Positions 52,912 to 62,984 are shown, counted from the first letter of the stretch. The stretch is 64,000 nucleotides of DNA from Acanthosepion pharaonis (GCA_903632075.3 CAHIKZ030002090.1:114501-178500), one strand, 5' to 3'. Translations and numbers: made by a program. Notes: a model not told the origin generated them from the sequence alone.

Positions 52912-53158
52912 GCCGAGTGGTTAGCACGTTCGCTTTCTAACCATGAGACTAAGGTTCGAATCCCTCCATGGTCAATTTTTCAGGAAGGTGACTTTTTGAT
53001 GCTAACGGCAGATTATTCCAGCGCAAAGTGACTGAAAAACCATGCAAAGTATCGACTTGAGTTTCGTGTATGAAATTGGGTAAATGGAAGTATTCGTCAA
53101 TGGTTGTGCTTGCACGAAATCACAAGTCATCGTGACCGAGGAATTGAGCATACTGGCT
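52912..53158 (+). repeat. SINE family D, near full length
   Basis: Head gccgagtggttagcacgttc, B box ggttcgaatccctcc, body tttttcaggaaggtgacttt, cgtgtatgaaattgggtaaa, end gaattgagcatactgg. Confidence 0.85.
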
Positions 53159-53227
53159 TTGTTAAAACTGTTGATCACGCCAGATTATGCGTTCTCTCCC
53201 AGAATAGGTAGCTAAAGCCCGCTCCAC

Positions 53228-53345
53228 ATAGTTACAGTATAAAACATAGGTGGACTCTGTGGGTGTTGAACAAGAACAAATATGCCTGTTTCTCCAACAG
53301 GGATTAGCTAGCAGCCTTATCAAACCGATATACCCGGATACGAAC
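53228..53345 (-). repeat. Family I repeat, copy 2
   Basis: Complement of the 50082-50190 unit around gtggactctgtgggtgttga. Confidence 0.55.
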
Positions 53346-53605
53346 AACCAACCATTATTATATCTTACTAAACACTTTTAGTTTAATTGTATGTTCCATC
53401 ATAAAGAACAATGTCTTTTTGATTGAGGAATTAAAAAAAAGATATTTTAGCTTCTTGTAATCGCTGACAAGACAGTGGGAGCAAAAAGTCTGAATATTTA
53501 CCGAATGTAGAAGAACTTCCTATCCTAGCTCTATTGTCGTTCGTTTCGTCACCTTTGCAACGTGAATACAGGCTTTCTGAATTGTCTGAATTTCTGGAAT
53601 TTAGA
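53346..53605. other. Unassigned
   Basis: Nothing recognised. Confidence 0.35.
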
Positions 53606-53610
53606 GTTAC

Positions 53611-53957
53611 CATTATTCACATTATTTATATTCGGAATATTGTCCTCATCATTGTTGTTGTTATCGCAACTTTGCGGCCGTTGTGCCCTCCGGCCTTCAT
53701 CAGGTGCATATCGATTTAGGTAACCAACAGAGAATTCTGAACTCAACCCTTTAATTTACGGAAGCTTTGAAAATTGGTCAGTGGAACGAGAACGGTTTAC
53801 CCCCGTAGATTAAATAAAGAGTTCAGTTCAGAATTCCCTGTAGGTTACCTAGATCTATATACACCTGATGAAGGCCGGAGGGCGCAACGGCTGCAACATT
53901 GTAATAACAACAACAAAGATGAGGACAATAGTCTGAATGAAAATAGTGTAAATAATG
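53611..53957. repeat. Inverted pair of family G units
   Basis: Arms 53611-53761 and 53803-53957 are inverted copies around a 41-bp spacer. Both hold the hammerhead-like segment. On the plus strand (about 53862-53900) it reads cctgatgaaggccggagg then caacggctgcaac: the CTGATGA core is intact, but GAAA has become GCAA. Confidence 0.9.
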
Positions 53958-54057
53958 AATACAGGAATTAGCTTGCAGCAAAATCCCTATTATGTCTTTC
54001 AATTTCCAATATTTGATTTAAACCAGTTGAGTAAGGCAACTCTATTTTGGACAGAGG

Positions 54058-54140
54058 TTTGTGCTGTTTGATTGATTTGTCTGTTTAACGGCATATCAAC
54101 ACCTCATGGGTCATTTAATACCGAAATTTAATTTTCATGG
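54058..54140 (-). repeat. Tail F fragment
   Basis: gtttgattgatttgtctgtt, taacggcatatcaacacctc, gggtcatttaataccgaaat. Confidence 0.75.
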
Positions 54141-54464
54141 GAGCTTTAAAGAAATAAAAATATATGTTATTCTGCTTACACAATTGTATACATGGTAGAT
54201 GATACTCAGCTTTTGTGCATATACATGTTTGTGCATAACATAATTACTAGAGGCGGTAAAGTGTTTTATGTTGTGGTTTTGTTGAAGTTATATTTTGGAT
54301 TATGGTTTGATTTGAAAAATTGTAGCATAATATATAGATTAATGACATGAAAGTTCTTTTATGTTAGTTGTTTGGTAGTATTTTAAACGGATTTGGTTGA
54401 AGTCGCTACAATTTATTAGTATTAGCGAATTGTTGGTAGTTTATATAAAATGTATTAACAGTAT
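54141..54464. other. AT-rich spacer
   Basis: Nothing recognised. Confidence 0.4.
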
Positions 54465-54715
54465 TTTACTATAAAAATGTATTTTTATACTTTCATAACG
54501 TTTTGTTTTGGGGAGGGGTTACTATCTACCCATAGTTGGTACCCTAACAGGTGCTACCACCTCGGGTCAGGGTGAACCTGAGAACAACAGAAATAAAGAG
54601 GTGATTCCACGCTTTTCAAAACCTTCAATCTTCCGATCGGAGGCCTTGCTGCCGGATGTAGTTTATCGTCATACCCAGGACATGGATGTAGTTTATCGTC
54701 ATACCCAGGACTAGG
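54465..54715 (+). repeat. Family E repeat, copy 3
   Basis: atttttatactttcataacg, ggttactatctacccatag, ggtgctaccacctcgggtca, then two near-identical copies of gatgtagtttatcgtcatac plus ccaggac. Confidence 0.88.
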
Positions 54716-55612
54716 TGTTTGTGCTGTAACTTCCTCGAAAGTTTTTTCCAACATATCAATTTTAAAATTCTGGAATATTCTTGAGCATTATTTGTCATTG
54801 ATCTCAGAATCCTTTATTTTTTAAATTCTCAAAGCATTACCGACACTTGCTACATACACTTGCTGATATTTTAACCACCCATTTCATGAATTATTTGTCT
54901 AGCTTCTATTACACTTTTTACAGATTAAAAATAAAGAGTAAACAGTGTTTATTCTTCATGTTTATGAGGGGGCATTTTATATTCAGTCATAATTTCCATC
55001 AAAAATAAAATAATTATTTTTGTAGAAACAATTTTAAAGATAATTCAGTCACTCAAAATAAAGAGCGAAGTAAACATAAAGACATAAGATTTCACTAACA
55101 TTTTAAAATATGACATTGTAAATTCTAGTAACAATCAAATAATTTGGTTGCAGAATCAGGGAAAGAATTCTACTAGCATGGTATTCCTGGTTTTCTTCCA
55201 AATTTCCCTCTTCAGATTATAAGATAATCCCATCTTGAAGCAATCTCTATTTAAAATAAATGCACCTTGTTCAATTGTGGCCGGCATTAAGAAAAAACAT
55301 GTCCGGCTGATCAAACTCAAAGGAAACATGTTTTTCTTTGTTTTTATATTGTGTGATATCATCTCGTATGCTGAGCAGTTGTATGCTGTTAACAAAGGTG
55401 AATAGGTTTGGTAATCTGAGGTAGTAACCTGAGTCTTGGCTGATACAATTAATAACGTTGCAAAATAATTTCTGCAGTGGGTAAATAAATGGTCTATAAA
55501 TGAAGAATGTACATTCTATTTTGAAAGAAAAGTGATTGTATTTAAATTTAATGAAATTTATTGATGTGTACTTGTAAGTAAACTTGCATGTTACACTTTT
55601 CTCACGCATCTC
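54716..55612. other. AT-rich unassigned region
   Basis: Two overlapping minus-strand frames (55156-55395 and 55271-55651) have no recognised family. Confidence 0.35.
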
Positions 55613-55619
55613 TCTCTCG

Positions 55620-55655
55620 GTGCACACACACGCACGCACACACACACGCACACAT
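55620..55655. repeat. (CA)n microsatellite, impure
   Basis: CA units with two CG interruptions. Confidence 0.95.
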
Positions 55656-55676
55656 AAATTACTTAATTGAATAAAT

Positions 55677-55713
55677 CAATTATAATATCTCAAATCCTCC
55701 TAATTTCTATCAC
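55677..55713. repeat. 37-bp flanking direct repeat, left copy
   Basis: tcaattataatatctcaaat and cctcctaatttctatcac recur with about four differences at 56050-56087 and bracket the ribozyme-bearing repeat. Confidence 0.85.
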
Positions 55714-56049
55714 TTGTATATCCTTGCTTGAACCGGCTTCTAATGCTCTGGATGGAACGGCTTGGGGATAGTAGTCGTGGCTCGTAGGGGGAACAGTCCT
55801 ATGGGTAAAAGAGAAACTCGGATGGGTTCCACCACGGAATATGTGAGCGAGCGGCGCTAAGTTGAGCCTGATTCGCTACCTCTTCGTCACCGAGGCCCAT
55901 TAGAACAGTTGGTATGACGTTTGCCTGATAACTGTCAGGGTTTCAATTCTCGGTAGTGGATGCGCACTGCCGATGAGTCCCAAATATAGGACGAAACGGC
56001 CGTCCAGTGCTTTCTGCATTCTGTTGCGGTTTCTTCTAGACTCGATGAA
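55714..56049 (+). mobile_element. tRNA-headed repeat carrying a hammerhead ribozyme
   Basis: The unit contains a tRNA-like segment (about 55894-55957) with A-box-like gttggtatgacg and B-box-like gggtttcaattctc, followed at once by a hammerhead ribozyme (55964-56010) and then ctttctgcattctgttgcgg. The upstream part (55714-55890) is GC-richer and unassigned. A pol III-type head joined to a hammerhead is known from schistosome SINE-like repeats and metazoan retrozymes. The whole is bracketed by 37-bp direct repeats, longer than a normal target-site duplication. Confidence 0.7.
55964..56010 (+). ncRNA. Type I hammerhead ribozyme, one core change
   Basis: Stem I: gcactg (55964-55969) pairs perfectly with cagtgc (56005-56010). 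First core strand ccgatga (55970-55976): the universal CUGAUGA with U4 changed to C. Stem II: gtcc/ggac (55977-55980; 55989-55992), loop caaatata. Then gaa (55993-55995), minimal stem III acg/cgt with a 2-base loop (55996-56003), and c at the cleavage position (56004). Every other core base is canonical. Cleavage would fall after 56004. The U4 change should lower activity. Confidence 0.85.
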
Positions 56050-56082
56050 TTAATTATAATTATCTCAAATCCTTCTAATTTC

Positions 56083-56087
<5 letters not shown>
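56050..56087. repeat. 37-bp flanking direct repeat, right copy
   Basis: Partner of 55677-55713. Leads directly into a pure (CA)n. Confidence 0.85.

Positions 56088-56121
<34 letters not shown>
56083..56121. repeat. (CA)n microsatellite
   Basis: About 18 CA units. Confidence 0.97.
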
Positions 56122-56122
<1 letters not shown>

Positions 56123-56505
56123 GATTAATGCAAATATAAAATTTGCCACATAGCTTATTGATGCTATATTCAACACCCGACTCCAAAGTTTCCTAGACAA
56201 AACGTTTTTGTAATCGTTCGGTTCACTTGTTAGGAGGTATCAGCAATTGACTGCCGATTTTCTCATTTTCTTTATTTTTATATTAAGTTAAAAATAATTT
56301 TTGCACTTTTTATTAGGTTGATTTGTTAGGTTGATTTTTCTTCTTTGTGTGTATATGTGTGCGCGTGTATGTCTGTGTGTGCACGCGTGTGTATGTATAT
56401 CTAAATTTCGTTGCTGTACGCAACTAACAAATTCATGTGGACGTAAAGGTCTTTAATGTTACTACTACAAAATCCTCAGGTCGTAAAAAAACGCAATGCA
56501 ATATT
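56122..56505. other. Spacer with a (TG)-rich patch
   Basis: TG-rich at 56346-56395. Nothing else was recognised. Confidence 0.45.
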
Positions 56506-56507
56506 CG

Positions 56508-56568
<61 letters not shown>
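56508..56568. repeat. (CT)n(TA)n microsatellite
   Basis: About 13 CT units then about 17 TA units, abutting the PLE segment. Confidence 0.97.
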
Positions 56569-56570
<2 letters not shown>

Positions 56571-56724
56571 TGTATTTAGGCAGCATCTTTTCATTCATAC
56601 ACGTTTCATTAAATAATATAGACAAGTGTTGTCTATTTATTTTATGTAAATTTTTTTCATAACGTCTGATAAGTTTAATAACATTATCGTTGAACGAAGA
56701 AAGAAATTCACAATATTGATCCAT
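56533..56724 (-). pseudogene. PLE ORF start, truncated at (TA)n
   Basis: Minus-strand ATG frame: DQYCEFLSSFNDNVIKLIRR, then LSILFNETC and MLPKYT, the PLE N-terminal region upstream of the reverse transcriptase. It then dissolves into the (TA)n at 56535-56568. It follows the 56743-56775 hammerhead-like motif, as in 21180-21440. Confidence 0.7.
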
Positions 56725-56742
56725 ATTTTTTAATACAATCTA

Positions 56743-56775
56743 AGCTCTCGGCCCACACAAGCCATCATCAAAGAT
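56743..56775 (-). ncRNA. Degenerate hammerhead-like motif in PLE junction
   Basis: Minus strand ttgatgatggc, loop, gggccgagagctt: core CUGAUGA with C3 changed to U, a 3-bp GGC/GCC stem II, and GAGA in place of GAAA. Stem I not found. Confidence 0.45.
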
Positions 56776-56989
56776 GTCAATTACAACATATCAACCAATA
56801 TACGGACAAGACAGTGATGATAGTCTGTCATTGTTTACATAGATGATTTCTAAGCAACGATAAACACGTGCATACAAGACGCCAGAAGCGAAAATCGCAC
56901 CGTATTTCATGATGACACACACGACCACACGAGAGTGAATTGGAGAAGTATGAAGCATGGGAAGCCGTTGGCACAAACCAATGACTTCT

Positions 56990-57530
56990 GTTACCAATTA
57001 TAGACATTCAAGAATATTTGTAGAGATGCCATAATTGATTTTCTTTAGGTTGGGTTTCAACTGTTTGATGTATAATGCTTCAAGAATTTTTAGTTTTTGT
57101 CTATTGTTTTCATGTCGAAGTATAATTGTGTTTTCGACAAGTATTTTACGGAATTGTGTGTGCGGGCAGGCATGTTATTTTAAATGCCTAAAAATGTTAG
57201 AGTTTTCATTCAAATGTAGTGTCAAGCGTCGTGAAAGCGAGTTTGTGGTGTGACCAACATAAATATTATTTAATTCGTTGGAGATACACTCTCCCAAAGG
57301 GCACTTGAATTTATAAACTATGTTGGTTTTTTGCAAATCGCTAACCGGCGGAGAAGAATCATTGCGAAGAATTAAATTGGATATACTAGACCCAGTGCAG
57401 TACATGATTAACCTATTTTTTTTTGGCTCTGCAATGAATCGAGCTCTCCTAGCCACTAACGTCTTTCGTATAGTAAAGACTTTAAAATTCCCCTTAATCT
57501 CTGCCATGGGGGTAGAATCCTTGATGAGCC
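56990..57530 (-). pseudogene. Penelope-like element, GIY-YIG C-terminal region
   Basis: The minus-strand frame gives LIMYCTGSSISNLILRND, NIVYKFKCPLGEC, NNIYVGHTTNSLSRRLTLHL and FRHLK. The frame breaks at about 57175, and further downstream IIL-HENN-QKLKILEALYIK-LKP closes the domain. This is the GIY-YIG nuclease with its Cys-containing NIVYKF-CP insertion, characteristic of PLEs. The reverse transcriptase is missing, cut off at the (TA)n (57560-57588). Confidence 0.88.
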
Positions 57531-57556
57531 GTGATGCTGCGAATCTCTCTGTGGAT

Positions 57557-57559
<3 letters not shown>

Positions 57560-57587
<28 letters not shown>

Positions 57588-57588
57588 G
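57560..57588. repeat. (TA)n microsatellite
   Basis: About 14 TA units at the truncated end of the PLE. Confidence 0.97.
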
Positions 57589-57717
57589 GACTTTCTTGTT
57601 CCTTCAAAGTACGAGGGTCAAGCATCCCAGTTCTTAGAACCAACAGCCAAACTACCTACACATATTAATAGATTAGTGTGATGAAGGCTTGTGCAGAACC
57701 AGCCAGACCTTTTGGAA

Positions 57718-57770
57718 GAACCGAATACAGAGAATTCTAATCCGAGCCACAATCTATTACTCCACCGTGC
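57718..57770 (-). repeat. SINE family A head fragment
   Basis: The plus strand reads aattctaatccgagccacaa then tctattactccacc, the complement of the family A head. Confidence 0.5.

Positions 57771-57861
<91 letters not shown>
57771..57861. repeat. (CT)n(CA)n(TA)n compound microsatellite
   Basis: Three dinucleotide blocks in series, the middle one about 25 units. Confidence 0.98.
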
Positions 57862-57862
<1 letters not shown>

Positions 57863-59153
57863 ATTAAAGTCTTTTCACATCTATCTATCAGTTACCACAG
57901 TCAATTTCATTTCGGGTTGATTGTATTTTCCATTCGATACATGCTATTTGAATGTCTTTGTATTAAGTTCATTCTTATCTGCCGGGTTGTTGCATTTAAG
58001 CAACAAACCCTCATTAATACATGTTTGATTGAACGTCCCAGATATGTAATATTACTTATTTTTCACACAAGTTGACGGATGTTTGTTCCTGCTGTGCATA
58101 TAAATTTCTCGACCGTATACCTTCGTTCTCATTTAATCATCTGTGGATATTTTCAAGAACGGGAAATATGTTCTGATAAAATTAAGAATTTCCTCTAATT
58201 ATTGTTTTCTTTTAATCATGGTATTTTGATGCTTGAAATGTTATAATTTTAAATAACGTTTTGGCTTGATGATATTGTAATTTGCATTCTTTTATGCGGA
58301 TACGCCAGTCCAACAGAATTGCGCCAAAAAACATTATACGTGCGAAATCTAAGTGTCAAGAAGATTCCCGAAAGAGATCCAGACCACAAACCAATAAAAT
58401 ATAAATACAATACCGGAGTTATTTGAGGGGGAGGATTGTTTTCTTAAAACCGTTTTCACTGGAAGTCACAGAAATTTAAAAATTATTTAAACTGTGTAGA
58501 GTGTCTGCTCTTCATTAATAAAAATCACTTAGTAGCAACCAATTCTGTTTCTTGTATTGCGTGACCCACCCTAATGTTGTCTGTCATAGGACGTACGGTA
58601 AGCTGGCTCGTAACCCTGCGTTCGTTTTTCTTTCTGTCTTTCTTGTTTCTTTTTACTCAGTCATAATTTCCTTTGCTTATATTTTGATCTGTTTGTTTAT
58701 TTCTTACTGTCAAATCACCGAGTTTTGTTAATAATACGAAGGCAAGGCTTTTCTCCCCTCTCCGTTTTCTGTCCTTAATTTTTTTTTTTTTTACTTCAGT
58801 CTTTTCCTTGCACGAGTTTCGTTGATAACGCATGGGAAAATGTGTATTTTGATTGCAAGGATTTGTGTCTCATCTTTGCGGGCGATGATGTGTAGATAAA
58901 CTCCAGTCGGCTGCCAGTTGATAGTGTCATAGACGTTGCAGTGACCCTGACGTCGAGGCTGCCGTCTTGAGTTTTTCCAGAACTTTCGTTGATGACAACA
59001 CACACACATTTGCATAAATAAAAAAAAAACAAGATAAAATAAAGGAAAGGTTTAACATTCTCATGAGTTTTATGTACTGAAATTTATAGTGACTATGTAT
59101 ATCGAGATTTGTATTCTGTTCAGCAAGATTTAATGCAATTATCACTTATAGCT

Positions 59154-59155
<2 letters not shown>
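57862..59155. other. AT-rich unassigned region
   Basis: Overlapping minus-strand frames of 72-78 codons at 58791-59145 match no family I recognise. Confidence 0.35.
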
Positions 59156-59157
<2 letters not shown>

Positions 59158-59248
<91 letters not shown>

Positions 59249-59270
59249 ACACACACACACACACACACAC
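59158..59270. repeat. (CA)n(CT)n(CA)n compound microsatellite
   Basis: About 30 CA, 14 CT and 11 CA units. Frames of 69-177 codons across it are translations of the repeat. Confidence 0.98.
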
Positions 59271-60270
59271 TCTTTATTTCTAAAAATAGTTCTGGGAATG
59301 AGTGTGTGCTTTTTAAAAGCAAGAAGCATATACCCTGAAAACTACTTCGTGTTGTGCTGGCTTCTGTCAATATTGACTAAATGTATAACAGTATTTTGCA
59401 GTGAGTACAGCCTGGGCAGTAATTATGAGGGAATGGTTTGCTCAAGTGCTCACTCAACCACTTTCTTTGTCAATAATGGCATGCAATTGACAAGACATTT
59501 CTGTCGATATATCTACCAATATATAAAAATCTGGAAAATGTGTGCATTCTTTCTCCAAGGGTATTATTATTATGAAATGAACATCAGCAGTTTTATTTTG
59601 AATTCGAAACCGACTTGCCGATTTCATTTATTTGTGCAATAACCGTTGTGCTCGGGGTATACTTGGTTACATGGTAATAACATCGGGGGTTATCCATGAT
59701 CTGATCTACTGGGTGAACATTACCTATCTTACACGAAATTTGAACTTATGTCAACAATTTTAATTTCTATGGTACTTATCGTTAGACCAACTTCGTGCTT
59801 CCACAACCAAAAGTGAAAACAAAAAAAAAACAAAAAAAAAAAAACTTTTTGTTAAATTTGGACCGTCGTGCTCGCAAAACAAAATAAATAAATATATAAA
59901 TAAATAAATATATAAATAAAAAAAAATAAAAAAACGTAGTGTCAAAAGGAAAATTTTTTGCCTTGACATAGATATTATTTTAACTATGTTCGCTCGTCGG
60001 CAATATTTATTGTTTTAAAAAGTGATGATTAGAATTTTAATAAAACCTAAACATAAGATGAAAGTGAATTTATACATTTTTTGTTCTTGAAAATTTACAA
60101 CAAAAATATTAAACACTATTTATTTATTAGATTATTTACAAGAATAATTTTATATTTACATTTTAAGATCTAATACATTTTTGTATTATAACTAATGCAA
60201 TGCAATATTTATCATTTACTAATTTACAAATAAATAAGAAAACAATTATTTATTCATAAAATTATAAAGC
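59271..60270. other. AT-rich unassigned region
   Basis: A-rich with ATAA-type runs at 59815-59935 and 60120-60260. Nothing recognised. Confidence 0.4.
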
Positions 60271-60271
60271 A

Positions 60272-60956
60272 TACTTATTATAAAACCCAGGTTGTGTGTG
60301 TGTGTCTGTTCGTTTATATATTGGATCGGATTTCCTACATTTTTCAACCGATTTCAACAAAACTTCACAGAACTACGTAAAATTAACTTGCGGTGGTTCT
60401 GGCAGCGCCAAAAATTGAAAAAACACAATTGTTTTTGCACGAAATCAATTTGAAAACACGATTAAGATGCATCGCTGTCACGAGAATGAAAGGGGGAAAA
60501 CTCATATCGAGTTATACTTATTATAAAACCCTGGTTGGTTGTGTGTGTGTGTGTGTGTGTGTGTGTTCGTTTATATATGGGATCGGATTTCCTACATTTT
60601 TCAACCGATTTCAACAAAACTTCACTTTTTTTTGGCAGGTAGTGTTTCTTATTGTCTTGCACACTTTTTTCTTTATTTTTACATTCAGAATGCTTTAAAA
60701 ATTCCATTTACAAGACAATTGTTTATAATAAAATTCTATTCAATCGGTAGACCCATAACGATTGTAAACAATGTTTTTGTTTGAGTTTGGGTTTGACCAA
60801 TTCGTAAAAAAAAAAAAAAAAACTAATTAAGACATGCGTGTCCGTCAATCTTAAACAATAATCTTTGTCAATTTTATTTTTCAGTCTTTATGATGGTTGA
60901 TACTTGATCTATCTCTTACTGTTACATCCCAGGGCAACGCCGGGCTCTACTGCTAG
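60272..60956 (+). mobile_element. Non-autonomous Helitron with duplicated 5' end
   Basis: The 3' end has the hairpin cccagggcaacgccggg and terminates in actgctag|a at 60956, followed by T. The 5' region is present twice: at 60272 (acttattataaaaccc plus (TG)n) and again at 60515. Both copies continue with cgtttatata, ggatcggatttcctacattt, ttcaaccgatttcaacaaaa. No Rep/helicase frame. The unit thus contains one 3' end and two 5' ends. Confidence 0.85.
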
Positions 60957-61337
60957 ATTTACCAAATTATTAAAATATGTGAGTCAACTATAATGAAATC
61001 CTTATTATAATTATATAACTTTGGCAATTATCCAACCAACCATTTCAATAAACAAACTCATAAGTAAATGGTGTAAATAAACAATCTAATAAATAAATAC
61101 TGTTTATTATTTTTTGTCAGTTCTCAAGAACAAAATAAATGTATAAATTAACTTTCGTATTTTATTTATTTATTTATCAAAATTCTAATCATCCATTTTT
61201 AAAACACTAGACCCTACCGAGGGAGTGAGGGTAATTAAAATAATAGCGGCATCAAGGAAAAAATCATCTTTCCTTTTAACACTTACTTTGTTTTCTGTCA
61301 CGAAATGTTCAGCTAGCTTTCTTTCTTTCTCTCCCAG

Positions 61338-61338
<1 letters not shown>
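60957..61338. other. AT-rich spacer
   Basis: Nothing recognised. Confidence 0.4.

Positions 61339-61340
<2 letters not shown>

Positions 61341-61381
<41 letters not shown>
61341..61381. repeat. (TA)n microsatellite
   Basis: About 20 TA units. Confidence 0.98.
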
Positions 61382-61384
<3 letters not shown>

Positions 61385-61589
61385 TCGGCCACGAAACAAG
61401 GTCATCAACCTATGAAGATTTTGGTTGAGGCACTGTGGTCGTTTTTTACTATAAATAAGAGCGTAGATATGTAAAAAGATTAAGGCGACTAATTTTATTA
61501 CAAAGCAAACGAAAATATGTGTTTCTAAATTTTCAGAACCCCAATAACTTATTTGGCGGGGAGATTGATATATTTTTATTATAATATCA

Positions 61590-61591
61590 AG

Positions 61592-61637
<46 letters not shown>
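61590..61637. repeat. (TATC)n microsatellite
   Basis: About 12 tetranucleotide units. Confidence 0.98.
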
Positions 61638-61758
61638 TATGAAATAATATAAAAAAAATAAAGTTGTCTATACACAAAAATCTTCTGTGAAACTCTCTGT
61701 GACCAAGTAGTCTGAAGCACGCTGGAATAGACTGTGATTTCTTATACGAATGATGACG

Positions 61759-61804
61759 CATATATATATATATATATATATATATGGATGTATATATATA
61801 TATA
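61759..61804. repeat. (TA)n microsatellite, interrupted
   Basis: Two TA blocks split by ggatg. Confidence 0.96.
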
Positions 61805-62315
61805 CGGATGTAATGAGAACGAAAATAATATATACATTCTTCTCCGTCAGCATTTTGCCTTTATGTATTTTTTATTGTATTTTTTCAAAAAAACAAATGC
61901 AAAAAAGAAAGTGATGTTTCAGATGCGGCTTGCTTACAAATAGAATTGTTCATAACCATTTCGGTTCTCATCAGTCGAAGTGAAATTTTAAATGCACTGA
62001 AACGAAGTTGCATCTTTGTAGTGAGTAAATTGTTTTTGTCAATATGAAAAAAAATACAGTTTACAATGTAAAGTTTGTAAAATATCTCAGTGATTCCATT
62101 TTTAGGAAAACCAGACACTGAATACACAACACAAAATAGTTCTTTTCATTAAAAAATATCTATCTATCCATCTATCTTTCTAATAAAGAGGTATTGCTAC
62201 TCAAATACCCAACAATATATATATATAAACACACAGAGGGGGCGATGTATAAATTGTCGTCTAAATAACGCAAAAATGAAAATAACATAAATATATCATG
62301 AAATACTAAAGATTA
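61805..62315. other. AT-rich spacer
   Basis: A minor TATC patch at about 62157-62180 and TA at 62215-62226. Nothing coding was recognised. Confidence 0.4.
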
Positions 62316-62318
62316 AAT

Positions 62319-62815
62319 TTATTCAATAAAATCACCATTAGCTTCAACGACAGCCTCCAAACGACTTCGGAATCTCATGCAACTCTTCTTGATGGTGTCC
62401 TTGTTTAAATTGGTGAATGCTGCTCTAATGCTTTCCTTCAGTTTATCGTGTTACAAGGGGTTTTGCTGGTCTCTCGCTCAACTGCGCCCCACATATAATA
62501 AACAAGGATGTTGCTGTCTGGGGAGTTAGGTGGCAAGATGTAAGGGGTGATGTGGTCGCAGAAATTGTCTGACAGACATGACTGGGTTCTCCTGCTTGTG
62601 TGACACGGTGCAGAATCCTGTTGCAAGACATAGGAACTTCTAGCAGCCACCCTCTTGACCCAGGGCTACACTATCTCTTCTAAGCACTTGATGTAGGCCT
62701 CTGTGTTGAGTCTGAGGACCTGTGGGAAGATGAGTGGAGGTATAACGCCGCCATCACTAGTAATCCCTATTAGACACATGCAAATCTTTCTGAATCTTCT
62801 GCACTGTCCCTAACC
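62319..62815 (-). pseudogene. mariner/Tc1-superfamily transposase C-terminal half
   Basis: Minus-strand frame: ITSDGGVIPPLIFPQV, YIKCLEEIV (stop) PWVKRVAA, SYVLQQDSAPCHTSRRTQ (catalytic D), PPNSPDSNILVYYMWGAVE, then after a frameshift at about 62450 DKLKESIRAAF, CMRFRSRLEAVVEANGDFIE and a stop at 62319. The position of the third acidic residue (normally LDY) is Val, and 37 residues separate it from the second Asp, pointing to a DD37D-like branch. Dead copy. Confidence 0.85.
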
Positions 62816-62819
62816 TTGA

Positions 62820-62940
62820 ATAGGTTAAGATTGTAGTCATCGTGGAAACATCCGCTTGCGTGTCGGTTCCACAGGGCAGTAGTTCGCGGGAAGAAGCTGC
62901 TCAAGGGGAACTTACTTCTCACCGGTCAAGTGCCATACAC
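62820..62940 (-). pseudogene. LINE C-terminal fragment (L-B)
   Basis: Plus strand gattgtagtcatcgtggaaa, gcgggaagaagctgctcaag: the complement of the L-B SFFPR...HYNLN block, as at 29470. Confidence 0.7.
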
Positions 62941-62984
62941 GCTTGAGCGATTGTCTCTCTCTCAGTTCATCACTGACTACGCAG

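Noticed and set aside
59109..59642. 177-codon plus-strand frame
   Set aside because: Its N-terminal third is translated (CA)n/(CT)n, and the rest has no family resemblance. Dinucleotide repeats stay open in all frames.
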